From positions 1 through 59,704 of the forward strand of contig NZ_QWLA01000010.1 of the NCBI RefSeq assembly GCF_003574095.1: a DNA stretch of 59,704 nucleotides, written 5' to 3'. Below, in pieces: positions 27,245-37,281 of this stretch (positions are counted from its first letter, which is position 1; every line of letters begins with the position of its first letter). A program made the position numbers and the translations under genes. Source of the DNA: Calidithermus roseus. Its GTDB lineage: Bacteria; Deinococcota; Deinococci; Deinococcales; Thermaceae. The notes beneath the pieces are model-generated. The model worked only from the letters and a program-made list of their open reading frames with translations, searched no databases and had not been told where the DNA came from.

Positions 27245-27577
27245 ATGAACGTTTTTCCTGAGTGGTTCAAGGCGTTCAGGCATGTCACCCTCTGGCCCGG
27301 CATGGACATGCCCGTACTCTCGGGGCAGGGTGGGCAGATCGGCTTCGGACACGTAAGCGAGGACACCGAGGTGCCCGAGCACGCCCACAGCGGGCAGTGG
27401 GGGGTGGTGCTCGAGGGCCGGGTGGAGTTCGTGATCGGCGGCGAGCGCAGGGTCTATACCAAGGGGGACTATTACCACATCCCTGCTGGAGTACCCCACA
27501 GCGCCCGGCTGGCCGCCGGAACCGCCTTCATCGACGTATGGGAGGGCCGACGCTTCAGCGAGGAGAGCATGAAGTAA
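27245..27577 (+). CDS. Single-domain cupin protein
   Basis: 110 residues. The two cupin motifs are present: PEHAHSGQWGVVLEGRVEFV (His-His-Glu metal ligands in altered spacing) and GDYYHIPAGVPHSARLAAG (second His). It should bind one metal ion in a small beta-barrel; the ligand or substrate is unknown. TATACT at 27233-27238 lies 6 nt before the ATG, so the mRNA is probably leaderless. The enoyl-CoA hydratase gene starts 22 bp after the stop with its own ribosome binding site, so the two are likely co-transcribed. Divergent from aspartokinase. Confidence 0.82.
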   Translation: MNVFPEWFKAFRHVTLWPGMDMPVLSGQGGQIGFGHVSEDTEVPEHAHSGQWGVVLEGRVEFVIGGERRVYTKGDYYHIPAGVPHSARLAAGTAFIDVWEGRRFSEESMK

Positions 27578-27599
27578 GAGCGATCTGGGAGAAGTGACG

Positions 27600-28370
27600 A
27601 TGAGCGTGCTGTTATCCGAACTCAAAGACGGGGTGCTGACCCTCACCCTCAACCGACCCGAGGCCATCAATGCCTTCAATACCGCGATGCTTCAGAGCCT
27701 GGCCCAAGCCATGCGCGAAGCCGCCGAAAACCAGGACGTGCGCGTAGTGGTCATCCGGGGAGCCGGGCGTGGTTTCTGCTCCGGCCAGGATTTGCGCGAG
27801 TTCGAGGGCAAAAGCATCTCCTACAAGGCCCACCTCAAGAACTACGCCGGGGCCATCGCGGGCATCGCCACGCTGGACAAGCCGGTGATCGCCGCCATCC
27901 ACGGTGCCGCCGCCGGAGCCGGGCTCTCGCTGGCCCTGGCTTGCGACCTGCGGCTGGCCGCCTCCGACGCGGTGCTCACCACCGGCTTCAGCCGCATCGC
28001 CCTCATCCCCGACGCGGGGATGAGCTACCACCTGCCGCGCATCGTAGGGCAGGCCAAAGCCTTCGAGCTGATGGCCCTCTCGCCGCGCCTCAACGCCGAG
28101 CAGGCCCTCGAGCTGGGCCTGGTCAACCGGGTCGTCGGCATCGAGAGCTTCGCCGAGGAGGTGGAAAAGCTCGCGCTCGAGCTCGCCCAGGGCCCCACCC
28201 GCGCCTTCGGCCTCATCAAGCAGGCCCTGCGCAAGAGCGCGACCTCGAGCCTGGAGGAGATGCTCGAGGTCGAAGCCGAGTTGCAGGACCTCGCAGGGCA
28301 AAGCCAAGACCACAAGGAGGGCATAGCCGCCTTCTACGAGAAGCGTGCCCCGCGCTTTATCGGACGGTAA
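27600..28370 (+). CDS. Enoyl-CoA hydratase/isomerase, PaaG-like
   Basis: 256 residues from ATG 27600 (GGAGAAG upstream). Crotonase-fold landmarks are LNRPEAINAFNTAMLQSLAQ, GAGRGFCSGQDLREFEG (oxyanion loop) and IHGAAAGAGLSLALACDLRL. In the position of the second hydratase Glu the sequence is SRIALIPDAGMSYHLPRIVG, with Asp, as in 1,2-epoxyphenylacetyl-CoA isomerase (PaaG) and related isomerases. So isomerase activity is more likely than plain hydration, but the pathway is not clear from the neighbours (a cupin before, ruvA after). Its stop codon is part of the ruvA promoter box. Confidence 0.78.
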   Translation: MSVLLSELKDGVLTLTLNRPEAINAFNTAMLQSLAQAMREAAENQDVRVVVIRGAGRGFCSGQDLREFEGKSISYKAHLKNYAGAIAGIATLDKPVIAAIHGAAAGAGLSLALACDLRLAASDAVLTTGFSRIALIPDAGMSYHLPRIVGQAKAFELMALSPRLNAEQALELGLVNRVVGIESFAEEVEKLALELAQGPTRAFGLIKQALRKSATSSLEEMLEVEAELQDLAGQSQDHKEGIAAFYEKRAPRFIGR

Positions 28371-28380
28371 GCTATTCGCC

Positions 28381-28962
28381 GTGATCCGCTACCTCAAAGG
28401 CACCGTCTTGCGCAAGACCCAAAGCGCCGCCGTGCTGCTGGTGGGGGGGGTGGGCTTCGAGGTGGGCTGCCCCACCTCGACCCTGGCCGAGCTCACCGAG
28501 GGACAGGAAGCCGTCCTGCACACCAAGCTGGTGGTGCGCGAAGACGACCTCTCGCTCTATGGCTTCGCCGACGAGCGCTCGCTCGAGCTCTTCGAGCTGT
28601 TGCTGGGCGTCTCGGGCGTGGGGCCCAAGGTGGCGCTCAACATGCTTTCCAGCCTCACCCCCTCGCTGCTGGCTCGAGCCCTGGCCGAGGGCGACCTGCG
28701 CTTGCTAACCGGGGCGCAGGGAGTCGGCAAGAAGCTGGCCGAACGCATCGCCCTGGACCTGCGCGGCAAGGTTCCGGCCCACCTGATGGGCGAGGGCGGG
28801 CCACTCCGGCAGAACCGGGAGGTGGAAGAAGCCGAGCTGGCCCTGGTCACGCTGGGCTTTCGCGAGAGCCAGGTGCGCGGCGTGGTGGCCGACATCGTGC
28901 AGAAAAACCCCGAAGCCTCCACCCAGGAGATCATCAAGCTGGCGCTCAAGGCGTTGCGGTAG
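28381..28962 (+). CDS. ruvA: Holliday junction branch-migration protein RuvA
   Basis: 193 residues from GTG 28381. Domain I is the OB-fold (MIRYLKGTVLRKTQSAAVLL with LVGGVGFEV). Domain II has the two helix-hairpin-helix motifs LLGVSGVGPKVALNML and LLTGAQGVGKKLAERIALDL. Domain III (about 150-193, EAELALVTLGFRESQVRGVV) contacts RuvB. RuvA tetramers bind Holliday junctions and position the RuvB motor. TAAGCT at 28368-28373, overlapping the upstream stop codon, is 7 nt before the start and suggests a leaderless transcript. ruvB and ruvC are not in this window. Confidence 0.93.
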   Translation: MIRYLKGTVLRKTQSAAVLLVGGVGFEVGCPTSTLAELTEGQEAVLHTKLVVREDDLSLYGFADERSLELFELLLGVSGVGPKVALNMLSSLTPSLLARALAEGDLRLLTGAQGVGKKLAERIALDLRGKVPAHLMGEGGPLRQNREVEEAELALVTLGFRESQVRGVVADIVQKNPEASTQEIIKLALKALR

Positions 28963-28967
28963 GAAAT

Positions 28968-29319
28968 TGACGCTCCGGCATCCCATGTCGCATCATGGAA
29001 GGGCGCTGTCCGCAGGAGTACCGTGGACATCCGCCCACAGCGAGTTGGGGACGGTGAGAGCCCGACGGCAGGGGCCACGGGAAGGGCGGCGGAGGTTAGC
29101 CGAAGGCAGAGGGACGATCCCCTTCGGGACGGGCCGCGGCCCGTACACCAGGTGAACGATCCCCTATAGGGACGGAGCAGGCTCCGTGCACCAGGGGAAG
29201 TGAAGCCCGAAGCTCAGGCCAGCGCGATCGAGAGGGCTCGAGGGCAATCCCTCGGGAACTGGGGTGGAACCGCGAGTAGTCTAACTATTCGTCCCCAGGC
29301 ATCATGCCGGGGACGTTTT
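28968..29319 (+). promoter_or_regulatory. T-box leader of glyS
   Basis: A 445-bp gap before glyS holds a T-box riboswitch and no gene. The distal stem I core is visible at about 29039-29065 (GAGTTGGGGACGGTGAGAGC). The T-box core GGGGTGGAACCGCGAG lies at 29261-29276. The terminator CGTCCCC (29290-29296) / GGGGACG (29309-29315) with TTTT follows. A TTGACG (28968-28973) 18 bp from CATCAT is a possible promoter. Uncharged tRNA-Gly should pair with the specifier and the T-box bulge and prevent termination. I could not place the specifier loop with certainty; GGC codons occur in stem I. Confidence 0.85.
29290..29319 (+). terminator. T-box terminator of glyS
   Basis: CGTCCCC pairs with GGGGACG around an inner GGC-ATCAT-GCC, followed by TTTTC. 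It competes with the antiterminator that contains the T-box core at 29261-29276. Confidence 0.8.
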
Positions 29320-29407
29320 CTTTGGCTTCCCCGGTGGTCGGGCGAAACCCACGCAACAGACCCTGCGTCCTGTGAGGGGTGTTTGGCGCGACCGAAAGGA
29401 GCAAATC

Positions 29408-30928
<1,521 letters not shown>

Positions 30929-30971
30929 GGGCCCTCCTATTTGGCCTGGTGAACACTCGTATACTTCGCTC

Positions 30972-31739
30972 ATGTTGGCCAAGCGCATCATCCCCTGCCT
31001 GGACGTGCACGCCGGGCGGGTGGTCAAGGGCATCAACTTCGTGAACCTGCGCGACGCGGGCGACCCGGTGGAGTCGGCCAAGGCTTACAACCTGGCCGGA
31101 GCCGACGAGCTGGTGTTCCTCGACATCACCGCCACCCACGAGGAGCGCTCGATCATGCTCGACATCGCGGCGCGGGTGGCTGAGCAGGTGTTCATCCCCT
31201 TCACGGTGGGCGGGGGCATCAGGAGCCTCGAGGACGCCCGCAAGCTTTTGCTGGCCGGAGCCGACAAGATCTCGGTCAACTCCTCGGCGGTCAAGCGCCC
31301 CGAGCTGTTGCGCGAGCTCTCCGAGCACTTCGGCAACCAGGCGGTGGTGCTGGCCATCGACGCCCGCCAGCGCCCCGGCGGCTGGGAGGTCTACGTGGCC
31401 GGAGGGCGCATCCCCACCGGCCTCGACGCGGTGGAGTGGGCGGTGCGAGGGGCCGAGCTTGGCGCGGGGGAAATCCTCCTGACCAGCATGGACAAGGATG
31501 GCACCAAGGACGGCTACGACCTCGAGCTCACCCGCACCATCGCCGAGGCCGTGAGTGTCCCGGTGATCGCCTCGGGTGGGGCGGGCCGCAAGGAACACTT
31601 CGCCGAGGTGCTCACCGAGGGCAGGGCCGACGCGGCGCTGGCGGCGAGCGTGTTCCACTTCGGGGAGATCGCCGTGCAAGAACTCAAAGGCTACCTCCAG
31701 CAGCGGGGTGTTCCCGTGAGAATCGAGGCCGTGGCATGA
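30972..31739 (+). CDS. hisF: Imidazole glycerol phosphate synthase subunit HisF
   Basis: 255 residues, (beta/alpha)8 barrel. The catalytic aspartates are visible in [17 protein letters not shown] (about Asp11) and [12 protein letters not shown] (about Asp130). The phosphate loops are [17 protein letters not shown] and [15 protein letters not shown]. HisF uses ammonia from HisH to close the imidazole ring, giving IGP and AICAR. TATACT at 30960-30965 lies 6 nt before the ATG (leaderless). The stop overlaps the hisIE start as ATGA, so the two are translationally coupled. hisH is not in the window; hisA lies at 54798. Confidence 0.95.
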   Translation: MLAKRIIPCLDVHAGRVVKGINFVNLRDAGDPVESAKAYNLAGADELVFLDITATHEERSIMLDIAARVAEQVFIPFTVGGGIRSLEDARKLLLAGADKISVNSSAVKRPELLRELSEHFGNQAVVLAIDARQRPGGWEVYVAGGRIPTGLDAVEWAVRGAELGAGEILLTSMDKDGTKDGYDLELTRTIAEAVSVPVIASGGAGRKEHFAEVLTEGRADAALAASVFHFGEIAVQELKGYLQQRGVPVRIEAVA

Positions 31740-32392
31740 ATCTCGATGCCGTGCAGTTCGACGAGAAGGGCTTGGTCCCGGTAATCGTCCAGGATGCCCA
31801 CTCGGGCAAGGTGCTGACCCTGGCCTATGCCAACCGCGAGGCCCTGACCCAGACTCTGCTCACGGGCTATTCCACCTTCTATAGCCGCAGCCGAGGCGAG
31901 CTGTGGGTCAAGGGGGCTACCTCAGGCAACCGCCAGAAGGTGCTCGAGGTGGTGCTCGACTGCGACCAGGACGCGGTGCTCTACCGGGTTGAACCCCAGG
32001 GTCCGGCCTGCCACACCGGGGCGGAGAGCTGTTTCCACAACCCCCTGAGCGAGGCCGCGGGGCACCCGCCGCTGGGAGAGGTGCTCGAGAGGGTCTACCG
32101 CACCATCCAGCAGCGCCTGCGTGACCTGCCGGAGGGCTCCTACGTCGCCAGGATGCACCAGGAGGGCCTCGACCGCGTGCTCAAGAAGATCGGCGAGGAG
32201 GCCGGGGAGGTCATCCTCGCCGCCAAGAACGCCGACGGCGAGGAGCTGAGCTGGGAGGCCGCCGATTTGCTGTTCCACTTGCTGTTCACCCTGGCCGAAC
32301 TGGGCCTCTCGCCCGATGACCTGGCGCGGGTGCTCTGGCAGCGCAACGCCAGGGACGCCGCTGCCGGCAGCGGGCGGGTGCCGCCTGTGTGA
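31736..32392 (+). CDS. hisIE: Bifunctional HisIE: phosphoribosyl-AMP cyclohydrolase / phosphoribosyl-ATP pyrophosphohydrolase
   Basis: 218 residues. Residues 1 to about 105 are the HisI domain: [40 protein letters not shown] and the metal cysteines in [20 protein letters not shown] and SCF. Residues from about 115 are the HisE domain: LEEV-type helix [16 protein letters not shown], then [20 protein letters not shown] and [16 protein letters not shown]. The fused protein carries out steps 2 and 3 of histidine synthesis. Coupled to hisF by a 4-nt overlap. Confidence 0.95.
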   Translation: MNLDAVQFDEKGLVPVIVQDAHSGKVLTLAYANREALTQTLLTGYSTFYSRSRGELWVKGATSGNRQKVLEVVLDCDQDAVLYRVEPQGPACHTGAESCFHNPLSEAAGHPPLGEVLERVYRTIQQRLRDLPEGSYVARMHQEGLDRVLKKIGEEAGEVILAAKNADGEELSWEAADLLFHLLFTLAELGLSPDDLARVLWQRNARDAAAGSGRVPPV

Positions 32393-32498
32393 TGCGCCGA
32401 TAGCCAGGAGGCCTCGAGGGTCTGAGAACGCCTCCCACCCAGCCTTTTGGAAACGCTACCGGGCCCAGCGGGCCGCCAGGCTCTGGTAGGCTCAGAGC

Positions 32499-33479
32499 AT
32501 GGACATTGTCATCGATATTGAACACCTGATGGTGCTCGAGGTAGTCCGCGTCACCGAGCAGGCTGCGCTCGCGGTGAGCCGTCTGGCGGGGATGGGCGAC
32601 AAGGAAGCAGTGGACGCGGCTGGCACCGAGGCCATGCGCGAGGTGCTCAACGAGCTGCCTATCTCCGGGACGGTGGTGATCGGGGAGGGGGAGATGGACG
32701 AGGCCCCCATGCTCTACATCGGCGAGAAGGTGGGCCGGGGTGGTCCCGAGGTGGATATCGCCGTGGACCCGGTCGAGGGCACCAACATCACCGCCAAGGG
32801 GCTCCCCAACGCCATCACCGTGATCGCCATCAGCGAGAAGGGCGGTCTGCTGCACGCCCCCGACATGTACATGGAAAAGCTGGTGGTGGGACCCCCGGCA
32901 GCCGGCAAGGTCAGCCTGGATTTCCCCGTGGAAGCCAACCTCCGCATCGTGGCCGATGCCCTCAACCGTAAGGTCGAGGACTTGGTGGTGGTGGTGCTCG
33001 ACCGCCCGCGCCACGAGAACCTCATCCGTGAAATCCGCCAGGCCGGAGCCAGGGTCAAGCTGATCACCGACGGGGACGTGGTGGCGGCGGTGGCCGTGGC
33101 CATCCGGGGCACCGGCGTTCACGTCATGATGGGCAGTGGCGGAGCCCCCGAGGGCGTGCTGGCCGCTGCCGCGCTGAAGTGCATGGGCGGTGAGATCCAG
33201 GGCCGCTTCAAACCTTCCAACGAAGCCGAACTCGAGCGCCTGAAGTCCATGGGCGGCGACCCCCGCCGGATCTATCGCACCAGTGACCTCGCTCCCGGCA
33301 AGCAGATGGTCTTCGCCGCTACCGGCATCACCCACGGCGAACTGCTCGAGGGGGTGCGCTATTTTGGCGGCGGGGCCCGCACCCACTCCATCGTGATGGG
33401 CTATGCCACGCACGTGGTGCGCTTCATCGACAGCATTCACCTGCTCGAGAGCGGGGCGAGGGTGAACATTCGGGTCTAG
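32499..33479 (+). CDS. glpX: Class II fructose-1,6-bisphosphatase (GlpX)
   Basis: 326 residues. The lithium-sensitive phosphatase metal site is seen in [20 protein letters not shown] and [36 protein letters not shown] and [20 protein letters not shown] are typical of GlpX. It removes the 1-phosphate from fructose 1,6-bisphosphate in gluconeogenesis. TAGGCT (32487-32492) lies 6 nt before the ATG, a leaderless promoter. It stands alone between hisIE and the large regulator gene. Confidence 0.93.
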   Translation: MDIVIDIEHLMVLEVVRVTEQAALAVSRLAGMGDKEAVDAAGTEAMREVLNELPISGTVVIGEGEMDEAPMLYIGEKVGRGGPEVDIAVDPVEGTNITAKGLPNAITVIAISEKGGLLHAPDMYMEKLVVGPPAAGKVSLDFPVEANLRIVADALNRKVEDLVVVVLDRPRHENLIREIRQAGARVKLITDGDVVAAVAVAIRGTGVHVMMGSGGAPEGVLAAAALKCMGGEIQGRFKPSNEAELERLKSMGGDPRRIYRTSDLAPGKQMVFAATGITHGELLEGVRYFGGGARTHSIVMGYATHVVRFIDSIHLLESGARVNIRV

Positions 33480-33522
33480 CGCTCCTCGCGCGTTTGCTCC
33501 GAAGGGACCGCCGGTGTCAAGG

Positions 33523-33554
33523 TAACGCCGGCATAACGCTCGAAGGCGTAAGCT
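33523..33554 (+). promoter_or_regulatory. Paired heptamer promoter of the 1043-residue regulator
   Basis: TAACGCC (33523-33529), 4-bp spacer, TAACGCT (33534-33540), 8-bp spacer, then TAAGCT (33549-33554) as -10. Two direct heptamers with 11-bp period ending 8 bp before the -10 is the classical layout of promoters activated by SARP/BTAD regulators, which replace a -35 box. The regulator itself is encoded just downstream, so autoregulation is likely. A related pair is found at 36873. Confidence 0.6.
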
Positions 33555-33601
33555 CAAAGCCGATCAACCCCTGCGCGGAGTGTGGAGTTCGGGGGGATTG
33601 A

Positions 33602-36600
33602 ATGGCGGCGCATCTGAGCCAAACCCTCGTCACCCCAGCCGGGTTCTCCGGCTGGCTGGGCCGGCTGAGGCCGGTGGCTGCCAAGCGGGTGGGTCTGGCC
33701 CTGGGATTGTGGGGGGAGGCTGGGGTTGGAAAGAGCTGGACGGCCCGGCGCTTGCTGGGTGAGACGGCTTGCAAGGGCTTCAGCCTCCACGCCACCGCGC
33801 CGCTGGCGGAGCTGGCCGGACTGGCCTCGGCCCTTTCCAAGCCTGGCAGGCTTCCCCTGTGGGCGCAGCGGGTGCTCGAGCGCCTGACCAGGGGCGAGTT
33901 TGCCGAAGCTTCCCAGGTCGCCGACGCGCTGGGAGCCTTGCTGGCGGCGCTGGCTCCGGTGATCGTGCACCTGGAGGACCTGCATGAGGCCGAGGCACAG
34001 CGGCTCGAGCTGGTCGGGATGCTGGCCCAGCGGGCAGGCCGTACCAGGGGCGTGGCCCTGCTGGTCACGAGCCGGATGCAGCCGCCCCAACCCTTCGAGG
34101 CCGTGCGCTTAGAACCCTTGGAGCCGGAAGCCTCGAGGGCGCTGCTCGAGAACGAAGTGGGGGCCTCGCTGCCCGAGGAGGCTACCCGCTGGATCTACGC
34201 TCGGGCGAGGGGAAACCCGCTGTTCACCCTAGAGTACCTGCGCTATCTGGCCCGGCAGGGCTTTCTCTGGAATGACCGCACCCGCTGGCACTGGCGCACC
34301 CCAACCCAGGACCTGATCCCCCTCACGGTGGAGGCCCTGCTCGAGCGGCAGATCCTGGAGGTCCCGGGCTCGGCGGCGGTTCGCAAAGCCTTCGAAGCGA
34401 GGGCCATCCTGCCCCCGGAAGCCTCCGAAGAGCTGTGGGCCAGGGTGGCCGGGCTTGGGCCCGCCGATCTCGAGGAAGCCAGAGCCAGGCTGCTGGAGCA
34501 AGGAATCCTGCGGGGTTCCGACTTCGCCCACCCGCTCTTCCGCGAGGTGCGGCGGGGGACCCTGCGCCCCGAGCGCAAGCAGGCCCTGGCGCGAAGAGCC
34601 CTGGAGGCTCTGGCCGGTGACCCCGAAGCAGCGGCAGGGTTCGTGGAGGAAGCCGGGCTCGAGCCCGAGCAGGCCAAAGAGTGGCTCTTGCAGGCGGCCC
34701 AGAGCGCTAAGAGGCGAGGAAATGAGGTCCAGGCCGCGCGGTTCGTGGCTCGGGCAGTGGAATATGCCCAGGGGGAGGAGCGGGGGAGGTTGGCGCTCGA
34801 GGCCGCTCGAATTCTGCGATCTGCCGATTTGCCTCGAGCGGTCAAACTGTTGGAACTGGTATTGCGTTCGCGATCCGATGATGTCGAAGCCACCTATCTC
34901 CTAGCAGAATTATTGGCCCACAAGGGGCAGCAAGCCGAGGTCGAGCGGGTGTTGCAGACGCTGCCAGAAAGCTTGCGACAGGGCTCGGCTTGGTTGTTGC
35001 GCCTGATCCACCTGAAAGCCATCTTGGATGATCATGCTGGAGTGGTGGAGCTGTGGGAGAGGCATCCCCAGCTTCACCCTCAAGCCAAGGCCGACACCGT
35101 GGCCTTGGTGTCGGATGCAATGCTTGCTTTGGGCCAGTTTGAGCAAAGCCAAACCTGGATTGATGCAGTGCTCATGCGGCCTAATCTGACCAACTTTGAA
35201 CGCGCTAAATTGCAAGTCAATCTGGCGAGGGCCAAATTTTTTCTCGGCCAGTTCGAGCCATCGCTGGCCTTGGTCGAAGCAGCGCTGAGCAGTCTCAGAC
35301 AGTACGAAGCCCCCCGAGATATAGCTCTTGCACTGCACCGTAAAGGAATCATCCTCCATTACTCGGCCCGTTTTGCCGAAGCCCTGGGCGCGTTTCAGGA
35401 AGCCTACGAGGTATTTTCGAACCTGGGGGATGGGCGGTGGTGTGCCATCTTGAAAAACCACATGGCGGCCAGCCTTTTGCAACTGAATCAGGATCAGGTC
35501 GCCGAGGACTACCACCTCGAGGCGCTAGAATACCTGCGCCGCCTGGATGCCTCGGATTTCCTGGGCAGCGTGCTCAATTCCCTGGCCTGGCTCTATAGCT
35601 CCCGAGGAACCCCCCTCAGCACCCAGCTCGGCCTGAAATACGCCAGGGAGGCGTGTGCTCTCGCCGAAACGCTCAAAAGTCCAAGAGCTAAGATCAACGC
35701 CAAGATTCAGATGATCTATGCCCTGATTTACGCGGGCCGCCCGGCAGAGGGTTTGGCCGCCGCCGAGGAATCTATCGCGCAGTTGCGCCAGGGTAACTAT
35801 CCACAGCTTCTGGGAATGTACTTGGATGCTCGAGCCGAAGCCCTGGAGCGGTTGGGCCAGCCTGAGCGAGCCCTGCAAGACCTCCGCGAAGCCTACTCCA
35901 TCGCCGACCGAATCGGCGATCTTCTCATGCTGGAATGGGTGGGGGTGAAAATCGACTGGCTGACGGGGAACCTAAGCGGTGTTTCGATGCGGCTCGAGCG
36001 GGCCAGAAGCCGGGGTTGGGCTTCTCTTGAGCAGTGGATCTTGCGGGAGTTTCCCCAGCTTGCCCAGCCAGCCCCCGCACCGCAAGCTCCTCTGACGGGC
36101 GTTTCACCCCTCGCGGTTTTGGGCTCTATGCTCCTGGGGGGCAAACCCATCCGTGGCCAAAAACGCAAAGAACTTCTAGCCCTATTGGTAGAAGCCCGCA
36201 TCGCCGGGCGCTTGGAAGTGGGCACCCTCGAGCTGCTCGAGGCCCTCTACCCTGGCCTGCCGGAAACCGAGGCTGCCAACCTGCTCAAACAGGCGGTGTT
36301 CCAGGCCAGAACCCACCTTGGCCAAGGGGTGATCGCCACCACTCCGGGCGGCTACGCCCTGGGCTCGCTGGAGACCGACGCCGAGTTGTTCCTCAAAACC
36401 GGCGACACTCGGCTGTGGCGCGGGGGTTTCCTCGAGGACGCCTCGGGCGATCGTGACGAGGCCGTGCGCGGGGCCCTGTACCAGGCACTGGCGGGCCGGG
36501 TCCGAAGCTTGCTCGAGCCCGAGCCTCACGAAGCCGTGCGGTTGGGGCAGATTCTGCTCTCTGCCGAGCCCTACGACTCCGAAATCCTGGCCCTCACCCT

Positions 36601-36733
36601 GCGGGCCCTGCGCCAGGAAGGCAACCGCCTGGGGCTCTCGAGGCTCTATCAGGAGGCCAGGGAACGAATGAAAGAGGTGGGCGAGGCATTGCCCGAAGAT
36701 TGGCAGGGGTTTCTCGAGCATCACCCTGCCTGA
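33602..36733 (+). CDS. Large ATPase-TPR-BTAD-like transcriptional regulator
   Basis: 1043 residues. Residues 38-45 are a P-loop, GEAGVGKS, and PVIVHLEDLHEAEAQRL (about 118-134) is the Walker B region of an AAA_16/STAND ATPase. A winged-helix-like NB-ARC tail follows (LLERQILEVPGSAAVRKAFE). The middle (about 330-820) is a long helical repeat array of TPR type (ALALHRKGIILHYSARFAEA). The C-terminus (about 835-1043) looks like a degenerate BTAD module: LAVLGSMLLGGKPIRGQKRK, then YPGLPETEAANLLKQAVFQA, ending in helical repeats. The central part is less GC-rich than its flanks. ATP and ligand binding to the helical array would be expected to control DNA binding. It lies upstream of the surface operon at 36929 and shares its promoter motif. 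Confidence 0.7.
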   Translation: MAAHLSQTLVTPAGFSGWLGRLRPVAAKRVGLALGLWGEAGVGKSWTARRLLGETACKGFSLHATAPLAELAGLASALSKPGRLPLWAQRVLERLTRGEFAEASQVADALGALLAALAPVIVHLEDLHEAEAQRLELVGMLAQRAGRTRGVALLVTSRMQPPQPFEAVRLEPLEPEASRALLENEVGASLPEEATRWIYARARGNPLFTLEYLRYLARQGFLWNDRTRWHWRTPTQDLIPLTVEALLERQILEVPGSAAVRKAFEARAILPPEASEELWARVAGLGPADLEEARARLLEQGILRGSDFAHPLFREVRRGTLRPERKQALARRALEALAGDPEAAAGFVEEAGLEPEQAKEWLLQAAQSAKRRGNEVQAARFVARAVEYAQGEERGRLALEAARILRSADLPRAVKLLELVLRSRSDDVEATYLLAELLAHKGQQAEVERVLQTLPESLRQGSAWLLRLIHLKAILDDHAGVVELWERHPQLHPQAKADTVALVSDAMLALGQFEQSQTWIDAVLMRPNLTNFERAKLQVNLARAKFFLGQFEPSLALVEAALSSLRQYEAPRDIALALHRKGIILHYSARFAEALGAFQEAYEVFSNLGDGRWCAILKNHMAASLLQLNQDQVAEDYHLEALEYLRRLDASDFLGSVLNSLAWLYSSRGTPLSTQLGLKYAREACALAETLKSPRAKINAKIQMIYALIYAGRPAEGLAAAEESIAQLRQGNYPQLLGMYLDARAEALERLGQPERALQDLREAYSIADRIGDLLMLEWVGVKIDWLTGNLSGVSMRLERARSRGWASLEQWILREFPQLAQPAPAPQAPLTGVSPLAVLGSMLLGGKPIRGQKRKELLALLVEARIAGRLEVGTLELLEALYPGLPETEAANLLKQAVFQARTHLGQGVIATTPGGYALGSLETDAELFLKTGDTRLWRGGFLEDASGDRDEAVRGALYQALAGRVRSLLEPEPHEAVRLGQILLSAEPYDSEILALTLRALRQEGNRLGLSRLYQEARERMKEVGEALPEDWQGFLEHHPA

Positions 36734-36739
36734 CTAGAC

Positions 36740-36780
36740 TAATAGCCAATAGCCGATGGCTAGCCAGGCACGATGGCTAG
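36740..36780. repeat. Dispersed repeat, GATGGCTAG type
   Basis: AATAGCCAATAGCCGATGGC followed by TAGCCAGGCACGATGGCTAG after the regulator gene; reverse-complement relatives of the ATCGGC/ATAGCC words elsewhere. Confidence 0.45.
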
Positions 36781-36872
36781 AGGGTGATTCGCAAGCACTT
36801 TTGCAGGGGCTACGTACTTGGGTGGCCCCGGCGATCAGCAGGCCCACCGACCGGCAAAAACCTCCCAAGAAC

Positions 36873-36904
36873 TAACCGGCAGATAACCGGGCCTCCTCCA
36901 CCCT
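36873..36904 (+). promoter_or_regulatory. Paired heptamer promoter of the surface operon
   Basis: TAACCGG (36873-36879), 4-bp spacer, identical TAACCGG (36884-36890), then 8 bp to CACCCT (36899-36904), a poor -10 that would need an activator. The 7-4-7-8 geometry is the same as at 33523 in front of the regulator gene. The expected start of transcription is near 36911, just before the AGAGGGGG ribosome binding site and GTG 36929. Confidence 0.55.
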
Positions 36905-36928
36905 GTAGGGCAGAGGGGGTTTGAATGC

Positions 36929-37141
36929 GTGGGAACCATCGGCGTTGCTTACCGTCTGTGCCCGCGTTGCTTCCGAGCGGTTCCGGCGGCCTCGGGGGAG
37001 AAGTACTGCCCCAACGACGGCACCCGGCTCCTGGAGGCCTGTCCCCGTTGCCAGGCCCCCATCACCTCGCCGTACGCGCGTTTCTGCGTGGTGTGCGGGC
37101 AGGGGTTCGGTTTAGCAGCAAGCAGAGGAGGTAAGGCATGA
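36929..37141 (+). CDS. Double zinc-ribbon small protein
   Basis: 70 residues from GTG 36929 (AGAGGGGG at 36912-36919). Four Cys pairs or near-pairs build two zinc ribbons: LCPRCFRA with KYCPNDGTRLL, and ACPRCQAP with FCVVCGQGF. No other domain is present. Other frames in the same stretch lack this pattern. The protein is cytoplasmic by prediction and may be a regulator or adaptor for the operon that it heads; that is inference. Its TGA overlaps the ATG of the tiny lipoprotein gene (ATGA). Confidence 0.72.
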   Translation: MGTIGVAYRLCPRCFRAVPAASGEKYCPNDGTRLLEACPRCQAPITSPYARFCVVCGQGFGLAASRGGKA

Positions 37142-37272
37142 AGAAACGTTGGCTGGCAGCAATCGCGTTAGTGCTGTCCCTGCTCCTGACCGCCGGAAGC
37201 TGTGGCACCCAGGGGCCACCTCAGGGCGGGGTTTGGGATAGCAGCCAGTGGGACTCGGCGACCTGGCAGTAG
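37138..37272 (+). CDS. Tiny lipoprotein, 44 residues
   Basis: 44 residues. A Lys/Arg start and hydrophobic core (MKKRWLAAIALVLSLLL) lead to TAGSC, a slightly atypical lipobox with Cys22. The mature part is only 23 residues and Trp-rich: GVWDSSQWDSATWQ at the end with an imperfect WDSSQ/WDSAT repeat. It overlaps the zinc-ribbon gene by 4 nt and lies 9 bp before the fibre-like gene, whose ribosome binding site overlaps this stop. No family recognised. It could be a small structural or anchoring component of the surface product. Confidence 0.7.
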   Translation: MKKRWLAAIALVLSLLLTAGSCGTQGPPQGGVWDSSQWDSATWQ

Positions 37273-37281
37273 GAGGAGTGT

